From the NCBI GenBank assembly GCA_008363215.1, contig RHKP01000011.1, positions 62,001 through 126,000 on the forward strand: a DNA stretch of 64,000 nt, given 5' to 3'. This document shows, one piece after another, positions 16,897-26,023 of this stretch (its first letter is position 1; each line of letters opens with the position of its first letter). A program made the position numbers and the translations under genes. Source of the DNA: Cyanobacteria bacterium CYA. GTDB taxonomy: Bacteria; Planctomycetota; Phycisphaerae; Phycisphaerales; UBA1924. The notes beneath the pieces are model-generated. The model was not told the origin of the DNA. It did not search any database and was given only the letters and a program-made list of their open reading frames with translations.

Positions 16897-18747
16897 ATGC
16901 CGAAAGCCGCCCGCACTACGACAGTCTCCGCCCGCGTTTACGGCGCACCGCTTCCTGCTACTCGGAAAGGACCACTGTTCAACGCCCACGCATACTCAAC
17001 CAAGATCGCTCCAGAGGCTATCGCCCTCATGATTGCGAGTCACACCAAGCCGAACGCCACTGTGTTCGATGGCTTCGGCGGAAGTGGTACGACAGCGCTC
17101 GCGGCCCTCCTTTGCTCAAAGCCCACGCCCGAAATGCTCGCGACGGCCAAGCGCCTTCGCCTTCCCGTCACGTGGGGATCGCGCAACGCTGTCGTATATG
17201 AGTTGAGCGGTCTCGGCTCCTTTCTCGGGCAGACGTTGTGCTCCAAACCCGATCCACTCGCCTTCCGCCATGCGGCGGAAGCGATCCTCGAAGCCTGCGC
17301 GGCGGAATACGGCTGGCTCTACGAAGCTCAGGACGACGAAGGGCGGGCCGGCGTACTGCGCTACGCGATTTGGACCGAGTGCATCCGATGCCGCTACTGC
17401 CGCTCCGAAACTTCACTGTGGGAGAGCAGCGTAACGCTTGACCCTGCCCATATCTCCGACCAGTTCACTTGCAGTAAGTGCGGGCGCGCCGAGAAGCTCA
17501 ACGGTCAGCCGCGCGCGATCCAGAAGTACTTCGACGACCTGTTAGGCCACGAGGTCACCACCCGGAAGCGAATTCTCGCTCGCGTCTATGGGTCAACCCG
17601 AGGCCACACGTGGAATCGCGACTCGATTTCGCAGGATCGCGATCTTGTGGCACGCATCCAAGAGACGCCCGTTCCACCGGCGTTCCCATTGGTACCCCTC
17701 ATGGGGAAGGGCGGGGAGAATTGGGGCGACCTGTACCGCGCCGGCTATCACGAAGGCATCACGCATGTCCATCATTTCTACACCCGTCGCAATCTGATAG
17801 CGATCGCAGCGGTCAATCGCCTCATTGCGGAATCGCCACGAAGTACGCGCGACATTCTCCGCCTGTGGCTGTCTAGCTACAACATGAGCCACTCCACGCT
17901 TATGAGTCGCGTGGTTGCCAAGCAGGGACAGCGCGACTTGGTCACCACGAGCAACCAACCCGGCGTGCTCTACATCAGTGGACTGCCCGTTGAGAAGAAT
18001 GTCTTCGACGGACTCCGCCGAAAGATCACCACGATCGCTCAAGCCCTGGAGTGCCTCCGCGACGCCAAGGGCACCGTGCGCGTCGTGAAGGGCTCCTGCA
18101 CCCACACCGATCTACCCGATCAGTCGATCGACTACGTGTTCACGGACCCGCCGTTCGGCGGCAACATTCCGTACAGCGAAGCCAACTTCCTGAGCGAAGC
18201 TTGGCTTGGGCGCTACACCGACACGACCCCAGAGGCGATCCTCAGCCCCGCGCAAGGCAAGGGCCTCTCGGAGTACGAAGACCTGCTGTCTGCCGCATTC
18301 CGGGAACTCAACCGCATCATGAAGCCCAACGCCCAGGCGACCGTCGTCTTTCACTCGACGAGCGCGGCCGTGTGGACAACCTTGCTCAATGCCTTCGAGG
18401 CGGGCAACTTCTCCGTCGAAACCTCCAACGTATTGGACAAGCGCCAGGGTAGCTTCAAGCAGGTCACCGCGCCAAACGCCGTCAAAGGCGACGCGCTCAT
18501 TCTGCTCGGCAAATCGCGGGCTGCCAAACGGCGGTCCTCAGAGAACGTCCAAGCGGTCATGCGCGGCATCGTCGCTTGCGCCCTACGCGCCGCAGACCAG
18601 GAGGAGTTGACTTCGCAAAGGCTTTACTCGCGTTTTGTCACCCGATACATCGACCGTCAATCTGAGCCCCCGCTTGGCGCGGCTGCATTCTACCGGGAGC
18701 TTGATCAGCACTTTGTCCACAATGGCGAACTCACCCTCAACAAGTAG
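16897..18747 (+). CDS. DNA methyltransferase A of the operon, with inserted zinc finger
   Basis: 616 residues. The SAM-binding motif FDGFGGSGTT (57-66) comes first and the catalytic motif DPPFGGN (417-422) later, with a 350-residue insert between them. The insert carries cysteine pairs CIRCRYC (162-168) and CSKC (192-195), probably a zinc ribbon for DNA recognition. A D/N-PPF catalytic motif indicates amino-methylation of adenine or cytosine. The architecture is like large TRM11/DUF1156-type methylases seen in defence loci. It begins two bases after the regulator and overlaps methyltransferase B by 26 bases. Confidence 0.85.
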   Translation: MPKAARTTTVSARVYGAPLPATRKGPLFNAHAYSTKIAPEAIALMIASHTKPNATVFDGFGGSGTTALAALLCSKPTPEMLATAKRLRLPVTWGSRNAVVYELSGLGSFLGQTLCSKPDPLAFRHAAEAILEACAAEYGWLYEAQDDEGRAGVLRYAIWTECIRCRYCRSETSLWESSVTLDPAHISDQFTCSKCGRAEKLNGQPRAIQKYFDDLLGHEVTTRKRILARVYGSTRGHTWNRDSISQDRDLVARIQETPVPPAFPLVPLMGKGGENWGDLYRAGYHEGITHVHHFYTRRNLIAIAAVNRLIAESPRSTRDILRLWLSSYNMSHSTLMSRVVAKQGQRDLVTTSNQPGVLYISGLPVEKNVFDGLRRKITTIAQALECLRDAKGTVRVVKGSCTHTDLPDQSIDYVFTDPPFGGNIPYSEANFLSEAWLGRYTDTTPEAILSPAQGKGLSEYEDLLSAAFRELNRIMKPNAQATVVFHSTSAAVWTTLLNAFEAGNFSVETSNVLDKRQGSFKQVTAPNAVKGDALILLGKSRAAKRRSSENVQAVMRGIVACALRAADQEELTSQRLYSRFVTRYIDRQSEPPLGAAAFYRELDQHFVHNGELTLNK

Positions 18748-20857
18748 CGAGTTGGAGGCGGTACGTCGCCGGCTGCGGGACTACGAGCTGTCGCTCGACC
18801 GCAGCAAGCGCAAGCGTTTGGGGCAGTTTTTCACCGGCGCTCGCGCGTCTTCCCTGCTTGCCTCGCTGAGTTTTGACGACGCGGTTAGGAGCATCGTCGA
18901 TCCGATGGCGGGGCACGGCGATCTTCTCGATGCCGTGGCAACGCGTGCAGCCATGCACGGGCAAAACGTCTCGCTCACCGGCGTCGAAATCGATGCCCCA
19001 ACATCCCGGCTCGCAGAAGAGAGGCTGTCATTCGCTGCGGCTGCCTACGGACACAGCGGCGAGATCCTCAATCGCGACGCGTTCACGCCGGCGATTTGGC
19101 GCGGTGCCAGAGGCCCCGGCAGTTTTGATCTCGTCATCGCGAATCCTCCCTATGTGCGCTACCAATCCCATTCCGCAACGCGCGCCGGCGACAGCCAGCC
19201 ACCGACCGCAATGGACGCACGGTCGGCACTGCGTGCGCTCGCCGACTCGGTACCAGATCGCTCCGAGTCCCGCGTCTGGCTGGCACTTGTCGAAGGGTAC
19301 TCAGGGCTCGCCGACCTTTCGGTTCCGAGCTGGCTGCTCTGCGCGATGCTCGTGAGACCAGGCGGAACGCTCGCCCTCGTCGTCCCAAAGACGTGGATGA
19401 ACCGAGACTACGCCACGATCCTTCAATATCTCCAGCTTCGGTTCTTTCAGCCGTCGCTTATCGTCGAAGAGCACGGTGTCGGCTGGTTTGAGGATGCGCT
19501 CGTGCCCGCAACGCTCGTGGTTTCACGGCGGCTCAGCGTTTCTGAGGCGCTCGTTCCTCTCACTGAACGCGCCGTTTCTGATTCACTCATGACAATTGCC
19601 GCGATTCGTCCGACGGCAGCCGATACCCAGAGTCTCGTCGGTCGCGTGTTCCCCACGCCCGATCCCGACGGAGCGTTCATGCAATGGCTTGGTAGCTCCG
19701 AGCCACTCGCCATACCCCACATCGCGATTCGCCGGGTGCCTTGGGCTGCCCAACAGAGCGCAGTCCTGAGCCGAGCCCGCCACGAATCGTGGTTCAAAGC
19801 CGCCGGCGAAACCGCTGTCTCCGTATCTCGCTTCGCCGCCGCTCTCCCACCGAGCCTCACACATGCGCTCGGATCGGTCACGCCTCGACCCACGACTACA
19901 CTCGAACGGCTCGGCTTCCAGATCGGGCAAGGCTTGCGGACGGGTTGCAATGCATTCTTTTACGTGCAAGCTGTCGGCGCGCCGGTTGGCGCAATGCAGA
20001 CGGTTCGTGTCAGTGACACGCTCGGCGGCATCACACTGCCGGTCCCGACCGAGCTCCTGCGACCTGTCGTTCGGCGCCAAAGCGAAGTGTCCGGCTTCGC
20101 CGTCGATGGCGCTTCCCTTGCCGGCCGCGTCCTTGTTCTGCACGGGTGGGCTCTGCCCGAAGATGCGCCGTCGGGAAACTGTAAGCTCTTTCCGGAGCGT
20201 CTTGCGGCGCTCATCCGTCGCGCCGCGACCACTGCCATTGGACCTCCAGGCCGGCAAGTCCCGATCCCCGAACTTTCGGCGGTCAGGACCAACAACCGGA
20301 CGCGCCCCGCGTCGCCGGCATTGTTCACCGATGCCAGCAACGACCGCTACTGGTACATGCTTCCCGATTTCGCGCCGCGACATCAGCCAGTGCTGGCCGC
20401 TCCCCGTGTCAACTCCGGATCGCCATACTTTTTCCTGAACACGTCGCCGCCGACTCTCATTGACGCGAATTTTTCCACCATCTACTCCGGCTCTTCAGCG
20501 CTTCCGCCTCCCGCTTTGCTCGCACTCTTGAACTCCACTTGGTCGCGGGCCTGCGCGGAATGCATCGGCACACCCATGGGCGGAGGAGCTCTCAAGTTCG
20601 AGGCAACCCAGCTTCGCGAACTTCCCATCCCATCCCTGGACGCCGAGGGCTCGGCGCGCCTGTCCGAAATCGGCCAGGCGCTTTCGACGTTGACTCACGC
20701 CCGGACGGACGAGTCCCTTTCCGCGATCGACACCATTGTCTTCGCCGCGCTGTTTCCCAACCCATCCGATAGCCAATCGGCTCGCAATCGCCTTCTCGCG
20801 CTTATCGCCGATAGGCAGGAACAGCGCGTCCGTGCTCCCAAGGAGGCGATCCTCTGA
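18722..20857 (+). CDS. DNA methyltransferase B of the operon (Eco57I-like N6-adenine type)
   Basis: 711 residues from the ATG at 18722, inside the end of methyltransferase A. It shows the gamma-class order: motif X GQFFT (34-38), SAM motif DPMAGHGDLLDA (60-71) with VEID, then the catalytic NPPYVRYQ (141-148). The C-terminal half (about 400-680) resembles the target-recognition part of Eco57I/TaqI-like enzymes, including a late GGGALKFEATQLRELPIP segment typical of these proteins. No endonuclease domain is seen. Its stop codon overlaps the CTG start of methyltransferase C, so translation is coupled through the operon. Confidence 0.87.
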   Translation: MANSPSTSSELEAVRRRLRDYELSLDRSKRKRLGQFFTGARASSLLASLSFDDAVRSIVDPMAGHGDLLDAVATRAAMHGQNVSLTGVEIDAPTSRLAEERLSFAAAAYGHSGEILNRDAFTPAIWRGARGPGSFDLVIANPPYVRYQSHSATRAGDSQPPTAMDARSALRALADSVPDRSESRVWLALVEGYSGLADLSVPSWLLCAMLVRPGGTLALVVPKTWMNRDYATILQYLQLRFFQPSLIVEEHGVGWFEDALVPATLVVSRRLSVSEALVPLTERAVSDSLMTIAAIRPTAADTQSLVGRVFPTPDPDGAFMQWLGSSEPLAIPHIAIRRVPWAAQQSAVLSRARHESWFKAAGETAVSVSRFAAALPPSLTHALGSVTPRPTTTLERLGFQIGQGLRTGCNAFFYVQAVGAPVGAMQTVRVSDTLGGITLPVPTELLRPVVRRQSEVSGFAVDGASLAGRVLVLHGWALPEDAPSGNCKLFPERLAALIRRAATTAIGPPGRQVPIPELSAVRTNNRTRPASPALFTDASNDRYWYMLPDFAPRHQPVLAAPRVNSGSPYFFLNTSPPTLIDANFSTIYSGSSALPPPALLALLNSTWSRACAECIGTPMGGGALKFEATQLRELPIPSLDAEGSARLSEIGQALSTLTHARTDESLSAIDTIVFAALFPNPSDSQSARNRLLALIADRQEQRVRAPKEAIL

Positions 20858-23800
20858 CAACGCCCATCGACGAGCTTATCCGCCGCTGCCAGGAACACCG
20901 AAATGCCGGTGCCAAAGAGAAGAAGCTGCGCGAGGAGTTCGTCTCGCACCTTCGTCGAGTTTTTCCAGACAACGCGGACCAGGCTTGGATCGACCACTAC
21001 ATCGAGGGGGCGGAGACGACGCAGCGCAGTTCAAAGACGGGTACCCGTGCCGCCATTCGCTTCGTTGATACGCTGGTCCGCGCCACGGTGATGGAGTACG
21101 AGCCTGACATACGCGATCGCGCCGTCTACGACCACGGCAAGGCCCAAGTGCAGGAATACGCCGCCAATCTCATCGCGGCCGGCACGCCGATTGAGCAGGC
21201 TCGCGGCGTACTCACCGACTTTGTGAAATGGGAGGTCTACGGGATGGCGCTTCGCCGTCCGGTCCCTCCAAAGGACACGCTGCCCGAGCATATCGAGCTC
21301 ATTCCCATCGACGAGTTCGATACCACAAGGGTGAGTCCCACCCTTGGGGACCAGTTCAGGGCATTTATCAAGGCGCACCTCGCGCGGGAACAGTCCCGCG
21401 CTCTTTCAGCCGAGAACCTCATTCTTGACCTTGGCATGCGAAGCCGGCTCTTTGCTGAGCATGCGAATGCACTTCAGGCACTTGTTGCTAGCGCCCGAAA
21501 GGCGGACGACTGTGTCAAGCTCGCCACCACGCTGTGGGCCCGGTTCATCGATCACCTGGAAACCGGCGGCACGTCCTTCCGCGCGCCTCACTATGCCGCG
21601 GAACTGTTCTTCACTGTCGTCGTGAGATTGCTATCTGCCAACATTCTGACCGGCACCGCGCTCCGCAGCGACGAGGACGAGACTCGGGCAATTCTGACTG
21701 GTCGCTTTTTCTCCGACCGTTTTCGTTTGTCGAATTTCGTGGAGCGGGACTACTTCGGCTGGCTCGCCGACGAGGCGCACCTGCCGGGCTTCGTCCCGAT
21801 CGCGCAGCGCATCCAACTGGACCTCACTGCCTACGACTTCACCCGTCTTCCGACGACGGAGGTCTTTGGCCCGCTCATCGGGCAACTCGGCGAGGAAACG
21901 CAGCGTCACCTCCTCGGCCAGGCGAACACGCCGCACTGGCTCGCGGAAAGGCTTGCGGACGCCGCGATCGACCGGCTCCCTCGCGGGACCTCTCCCAACT
22001 TCGTTGACATGTGTTGCGGTTCAGGCGCGATCGTCGCCGAGTGCCTCAAGTCCATCATCCGTCGCAACCCCGCCCTCGCCATCGAACGCCTTGCCGAGTG
22101 CGTGACTGGCTTTGACGTGGATCCTCTGGCCGTGTCGTTCGCCAAGACCACTTGGGTGCTCACACTCCGCGATCAAATCACGCGCGCGATTCATTCGGTT
22201 ACGATTCCGATCTACCACGCCGATTCGCTGTTCGTTGCCAGCCCGACCGCAAAGGGACTGCCTGCCAGCGGCGCCGCCCACATCGACGTTGACTTGGACG
22301 GCACGATCGTGAGACTGCCCGCCGTCCTGATTCAGCCTGAATTCCGCCAAGTGTTCGACGATATTGTCGATTGGGCTTACGACACCGCGGTCGATGCGGG
22401 AACCTCCGGCGAAGCCTCCCAGATCACCGAGGTACTCGCCGGAACCCGGCTTGATTCGGCGCTCGCCGCGCACGCCGTCACCTTGGACTCCGCTACGACC
22501 CAAGCAGCGAGGACCGGACTCTTCCATTTGGCGCGGCGCATGATCGCCCTCGCTCTTGCCCGCCGAAACGGTATCTGGGCGTTCATTCTCAAGAACACCT
22601 ACCGGCCGAGTCTCCTCGCAGGCCAGTTCAACGGCATCATCTCGAATCCACCGTGGCTCGCGCTCAGCAAGCTCGCCAACAACCCGTACAAAGCGCGCAT
22701 CAGTGACCGCACGGATTCCTATGGGCTGCGGCCAACTGGTCCATCGTTCCTGCATTTGGAAATCGCCACGACATTCCTCCTTTACGCCGTTGACCGGTAC
22801 CTTGCGGCGGACGGCCAGATCGCGATCCTGTTGCCAGGCACAATTGTCAATGGCGATCATCACCAACCGTTCCGCGATGGCTCATACCAGACAGCGACCC
22901 GGCCGGTCACGTTCCAGATCAACGAATTGTGGGACGTGAAGCGCGAAACTTTCAAGGCGCCGTGCGTCGCCCTGATCGGCCAGAAGACCAATGTTCCCGG
23001 TGTCGTGGATGCTGCGCACACTGAGGGTTTCGTCAGTGACTCCGCGAGTCATGAGAAGGTCGAGTTCAGCGTCCACACGCTCGGCTCGCGGAGGACCGCT
23101 TGGCGCATTTCGGAGTCTGGCGCTTCGGCAACTGCGGGTGCGGCAGGACATTTGACGCCTCACCAAGGCGCCGACATCATGCCACGGACGGCTGTATGCA
23201 TCCGCGTGTTGGATCGCGCCGGCGCCGAGTGGAAGGTGGAGACACCAACCACGACCGGCGCGCTCGGCCATGTCGTAGCCGATAGCAAGAAAATGAAGTC
23301 AGCTCGCTTCAACGGCTTCGTCGCGCCATGTTTCATTCACGGGATGCTGCAATCGAAGGGTCTTGTCCCATTCGCATTCGATCCGCGGCTTCCCACCATT
23401 GCCGTCCCTGTGGTACGGGCGAAGGACCGTTCCCTCGCGTTCGCCAGCGACGAAGAGATCCGTGCAATGGGCTTCCGTCAGTCAGCAAGCCGGTTCGCGC
23501 GCATCGAAAGAGCATACGAGGAAGAGGGGATTGACAAGTCCTTCCGTGCCTACCTCGATGAGCGGGGAAAGCTTCTCAAACAGACCTTCCCTGCCTCTGG
23601 GTATCTGGTTCTCACCGGACCAGGCGGATCGAACACCGCTGCCGCCGTCTATGAGTTGACGCCCAAGCGGTCGGCTCTGCTCGTCGATCAGACGCTCTAC
23701 TGGTATTGGCTCGACTCCCTACAAGCGGCCGATTACTACGTCGGCATGTTCAACAGCGGTCCGCTCGCCGACCAGATCGAGGTGTTCATCCCGGAAGGCG

Positions 23801-24066
23801 TGTTTGGTCGCCGTCACCTTCACACCGTCCCTTGGCAAGTGACACCCTTGTTCGATCCCGGCGACCTGGCGCATCAACAAGTCGCAGCACTCAGCGGCAG
23901 CCTTCGCGAGCAGGTTGCCGGATTCATAGAGTCCTGTCCGGACCTTGAAGACCCCGGCAAGTGGATCAAGACGGGTAGACGGCTGATACGAGAATGGCTT
24001 CAGTCGAACCCGGACATGCAGTCTCTCAACAAGGAAGCGGCGAAGGTCTTCAAGAAGGCGTCGTAG
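20854..24066 (+). CDS. DNA methyltransferase C of the operon, large N6-adenine type, probable CTG start
   Basis: 1070 residues if translation starts at CTG 20854. That codon overlaps the previous stop and has a perfect AAGGAGG seven bases upstream. No ATG, GTG or TTG exists in frame between 20815 and 21088, and the 78 residues before the GTG at 21088 read like protein (TTPIDELIRRCQEH...). The SAM site is DMCCGSGAIVAE (from 385) with GFDVDP, and the catalytic motif is NPPWLAL (598-604). The length and large N- and C-terminal regions resemble PglX or type IIG methylases, but no nuclease motif is evident. The PLD nuclease follows five bases later. Confidence 0.85.
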   Translation: MTTPIDELIRRCQEHRNAGAKEKKLREEFVSHLRRVFPDNADQAWIDHYIEGAETTQRSSKTGTRAAIRFVDTLVRATVMEYEPDIRDRAVYDHGKAQVQEYAANLIAAGTPIEQARGVLTDFVKWEVYGMALRRPVPPKDTLPEHIELIPIDEFDTTRVSPTLGDQFRAFIKAHLAREQSRALSAENLILDLGMRSRLFAEHANALQALVASARKADDCVKLATTLWARFIDHLETGGTSFRAPHYAAELFFTVVVRLLSANILTGTALRSDEDETRAILTGRFFSDRFRLSNFVERDYFGWLADEAHLPGFVPIAQRIQLDLTAYDFTRLPTTEVFGPLIGQLGEETQRHLLGQANTPHWLAERLADAAIDRLPRGTSPNFVDMCCGSGAIVAECLKSIIRRNPALAIERLAECVTGFDVDPLAVSFAKTTWVLTLRDQITRAIHSVTIPIYHADSLFVASPTAKGLPASGAAHIDVDLDGTIVRLPAVLIQPEFRQVFDDIVDWAYDTAVDAGTSGEASQITEVLAGTRLDSALAAHAVTLDSATTQAARTGLFHLARRMIALALARRNGIWAFILKNTYRPSLLAGQFNGIISNPPWLALSKLANNPYKARISDRTDSYGLRPTGPSFLHLEIATTFLLYAVDRYLAADGQIAILLPGTIVNGDHHQPFRDGSYQTATRPVTFQINELWDVKRETFKAPCVALIGQKTNVPGVVDAAHTEGFVSDSASHEKVEFSVHTLGSRRTAWRISESGASATAGAAGHLTPHQGADIMPRTAVCIRVLDRAGAEWKVETPTTTGALGHVVADSKKMKSARFNGFVAPCFIHGMLQSKGLVPFAFDPRLPTIAVPVVRAKDRSLAFASDEEIRAMGFRQSASRFARIERAYEEEGIDKSFRAYLDERGKLLKQTFPASGYLVLTGPGGSNTAAAVYELTPKRSALLVDQTLYWYWLDSLQAADYYVGMFNSGPLADQIEVFIPEGVFGRRHLHTVPWQVTPLFDPGDLAHQQVAALSGSLREQVAGFIESCPDLEDPGKWIKTGRRLIREWLQSNPDMQSLNKEAAKVFKKAS

Positions 24067-24071
24067 CCCCC

Positions 24072-25142
24072 ATGGAATTGGTCGTCCAAGATGAGTCAAC
24101 ACCCGGCGTCGTGCTCGACGCACTGCTCTCCCTCGCCAGTCAGACCATCGACCAGCTCCGCATTGCCGTCGCCTACACGACCGTCGGCGGATCGCAGCTG
24201 TTGCTGTCGCAATGGCGACAGCGAGTCGGCGCAGCCGCGTGGCACGCGATTCCGAAGGTATTGCTAACGTCCGTGGACTTCGGGCTGACCGATCCCGAGG
24301 CACTTGTCCTTTGGGCACAGGAGCCAAACACCCGCGTCCGACTCGCCAACGCTCATCTTCTCGCACGCGGTCACCTTCGTCCGAGCAATGCCTTCCATTC
24401 GAAGCTCTATCTTCTCGACCATCAAGGGCACCAGTCTTGCGTCGTGGGATCGGCCAATCTGAGCCGCCGCGCAATGACCGTTAACACCGAGATCGTGGCA
24501 GTATCGCGGGGGACAGCCGCTCTCATGCCTCAGCCTGAGTGGGACCGGCTGGAGGCGGCAACAACTCCATTCGATGACCAGCTACTCCAGCAGTATCGCG
24601 GGCTCCGCCCCCAGCCGCCGCCGCACCAAGCGGATGACCCTCCCGCCCCGGTCGCCATCCAGCCCGGCGCCGTTCCGGCCTTTCCCGACGAAGTTGACGC
24701 CGGCCGCTTGAACCCTGCCGCGTTTGACCGCTTCTGGGTCGAAGCCGGCTCCATGACAACAGGCGGCTCCCGCAATATCCTAGAGGTTCCTCGCCACGCA
24801 AACCGATTTTTCGGATTCGCGTTCAACAACTACGCCGGTCAGCATGTCGTGATCGGCCATCCGGTCCTCACTCTTGGACCGCGCCATTGGAACGATCGAC
24901 AACTTGCTTGGCATGGCGCGCCGCGGATGAACAAGATGGAGCGGCTTACGCTTCCGACCGCCGCTCAGGGAGGTCCTTCGTATCCGAACACAGCTGTACT
25001 CTTCCGTCGGCATGCCGGCGGTTTCGAGATCGAGGTCGCCGATTGGAACAGCCCGCTCGCCGTTGCCTGTCGCAACGCCTCCGCGGCAGCGAGGCGTGTC
25101 TACCGACTCGGCAGAGGATCGAGGCTCTGCGGCTTGCTTTGA
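24072..25142 (+). CDS. PLD-superfamily restriction endonuclease-like protein (BfiI/NgoFVII type)
   Basis: 356 residues from the ATG at 24072. The N-terminal half holds a single HKD catalytic motif: H109-S-K111-L-Y-L-L-D116, then GSANLSR (126-132). The C-terminal half (about 215-356) is a separate beta-rich domain (FWVEAGSMTTGGSRNILEVP...). In BfiI and NgoFVII this position is taken by a B3-like DNA-recognition domain, and total length is similar. Such enzymes dimerize to form one active site and cut DNA without metal or ATP. It is the only nuclease in the operon and the likely restriction subunit. A nuclease with another target cannot be excluded. Confidence 0.78.
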   Translation: MELVVQDESTPGVVLDALLSLASQTIDQLRIAVAYTTVGGSQLLLSQWRQRVGAAAWHAIPKVLLTSVDFGLTDPEALVLWAQEPNTRVRLANAHLLARGHLRPSNAFHSKLYLLDHQGHQSCVVGSANLSRRAMTVNTEIVAVSRGTAALMPQPEWDRLEAATTPFDDQLLQQYRGLRPQPPPHQADDPPAPVAIQPGAVPAFPDEVDAGRLNPAAFDRFWVEAGSMTTGGSRNILEVPRHANRFFGFAFNNYAGQHVVIGHPVLTLGPRHWNDRQLAWHGAPRMNKMERLTLPTAAQGGPSYPNTAVLFRRHAGGFEIEVADWNSPLAVACRNASAAARRVYRLGRGSRLCGLL

Positions 25143-25233
25143 ACCCAAGTTGATGGAGCGGGAGACGCGGCCCCTCTCCCGCTCCAAACCTCACCCTCTA
25201 CCCCCCACGAGCATGGCTGGCGAGGCAATCCGC

Positions 25234-25262
25234 TTGCGCTCCCGAGTCAAAGGCCTTATACT
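25234..25262 (+). promoter_or_regulatory. Sigma-70-like promoter of the DUF2188 gene
   Basis: TTGCGC (25234-25239) and TATACT (25257-25262) are separated by exactly 17 bases. The -10 ends seven bases before the ATG at 25270, so the transcript would begin at or next to the start codon, implying a leaderless mRNA. Confidence 0.5.
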
Positions 25263-25269
25263 TCTACCC

Positions 25270-25515
25270 ATGGCAAAGCTCCCCAAATACACGCTCGAAA
25301 AGAACGAAAAGACAGATCGATGGGACCTCGTGAATGATGCGACCGATCGCACCGTGAAGAGCTTCGAGACCAAGGGGGACGCGACACGCGGCGGGGCTCT
25401 GGAAAAGGCGGTCGGGCCGGGCGGTGGATCGGTAAAAATCCAGAAGGAAAACGGTCGCTTCCAGGAAGAGCGTACTTATCCAGGCTCCGCCGACCCCAAG
25501 AAGTCGCCGGGCTAA
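25270..25515 (+). CDS. DUF2188-like small protein
   Basis: 81 residues. The pattern KNEKTDRWDLVNDATDRTVKSFETKGDATRGGALEKAV, with a C-terminal SVKIQKENGRFQEERTYP, fits the short DUF2188 fold: two W/V strands, a helix with K..A and a final strand with G..QEERTYP. Members are small and of unknown function, frequent on mobile elements. The start is chosen because a TATACT -10 box lies just upstream; there is no ribosome binding site. It is separated from the PLD gene by 127 bases and has its own promoter. Confidence 0.75.
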   Translation: MAKLPKYTLEKNEKTDRWDLVNDATDRTVKSFETKGDATRGGALEKAVGPGGGSVKIQKENGRFQEERTYPGSADPKKSPG

Positions 25516-25579
25516 TCAGGGTTCTCGCTACACTCCAGTGGCGCCTCGCACGCTGATGCCGCGGCGCCCATCACTGCGC

Positions 25580-25595
25580 TTTCACGGTTTCACGG
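25580..25595 (+). repeat. Tandem TTTCACGG repeat
   Basis: Two adjacent copies of TTTCACGG (25580-25587 and 25588-25595), continuing into GTGA. The same octamer is paired upstream of the relaxase (6749-6769) and occurs as a palindrome on both strands upstream of parA (9672-9686). It may be a binding site for an island regulator or recombinase. Confidence 0.4.
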
Positions 25596-25705
25596 TGAGA
25601 AGAACGCGGATTCCAGGCTCCCAGGCTCGAATTCCCTGCACGAAGAGTTCAACTGGCGTACTGTCACCCCGATTGCCGTAAGGCTTTCTAAAACTGCCTT
25701 TTGCG

Positions 25706-25919
25706 GTGACCCGCCGGCGGACGGCGGAGCGGCTCAACGCAGAAAAACGCGCCAGAAACCCAACCCCCAAGCCGTTCAAGACGCCCGCCTACTGGGCACG
25801 CTCGGTCTACGACCAGGCGATCGTGACGCTCACGGACTCGGCGACGAAGCGCCGGCGCGACTACTGGCTCGGCGAGTACGGCACGCCCGCCAGCCGCGAA
25901 CTGTACTACCGCCTCATCG
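25706..25919 (+). pseudogene. N-terminal fragment of a tyrosine-type integrase
   Basis: About 70 residues survive. The segment YDQAIVTLTDSATKRRRDYWLGEYGTPASRELYYRLIA matches the arm-binding N-terminus typical of planctomycete site-specific integrases, in which ...YGSPESR..Y.RLIAEW leads into the core-binding domain. After LIA the sequence switches abruptly to IS3-derived DNA, so the catalytic domain is lost. This is probably the broken integrase of the island. Its identification rests on my recognition of the N-terminal pattern. Confidence 0.55.
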
Positions 25920-26023
25920 CTGTCACGCGGGACCGTGTTGTACCGCTGCGTCCAGCGCGGCTGTGCGAGCACGCGGCAGACACGACGCTCAGCCTGATCG
26001 AGTTGTTGCTGCACGTGCTTCAC
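25920..26023 (-). pseudogene. IS3-family OrfB (transposase) N-terminal fragment
   Basis: Beginning at a GTG at 26023 that overlaps the OrfA stop, this reads KHVQQQLDQAERRVCRVLAQPRWTQRY. That is a typical start for IS3-family OrfB, which opens with a short helix-turn-helix ending in a TQRY-like tract. The DDE catalytic part is missing because the sequence joins the integrase fragment near 25920. Confidence 0.65.

Noticed and set aside
16664-25142. Assignment of the operon to DISARM or BREX
   Set aside because: There is a PLD protein and methylases, as in DISARM, but no DrmA helicase or DrmB; and no PglZ, BrxC or BrxL as in BREX. The PLD protein is closer in layout to BfiI/NgoFVII.
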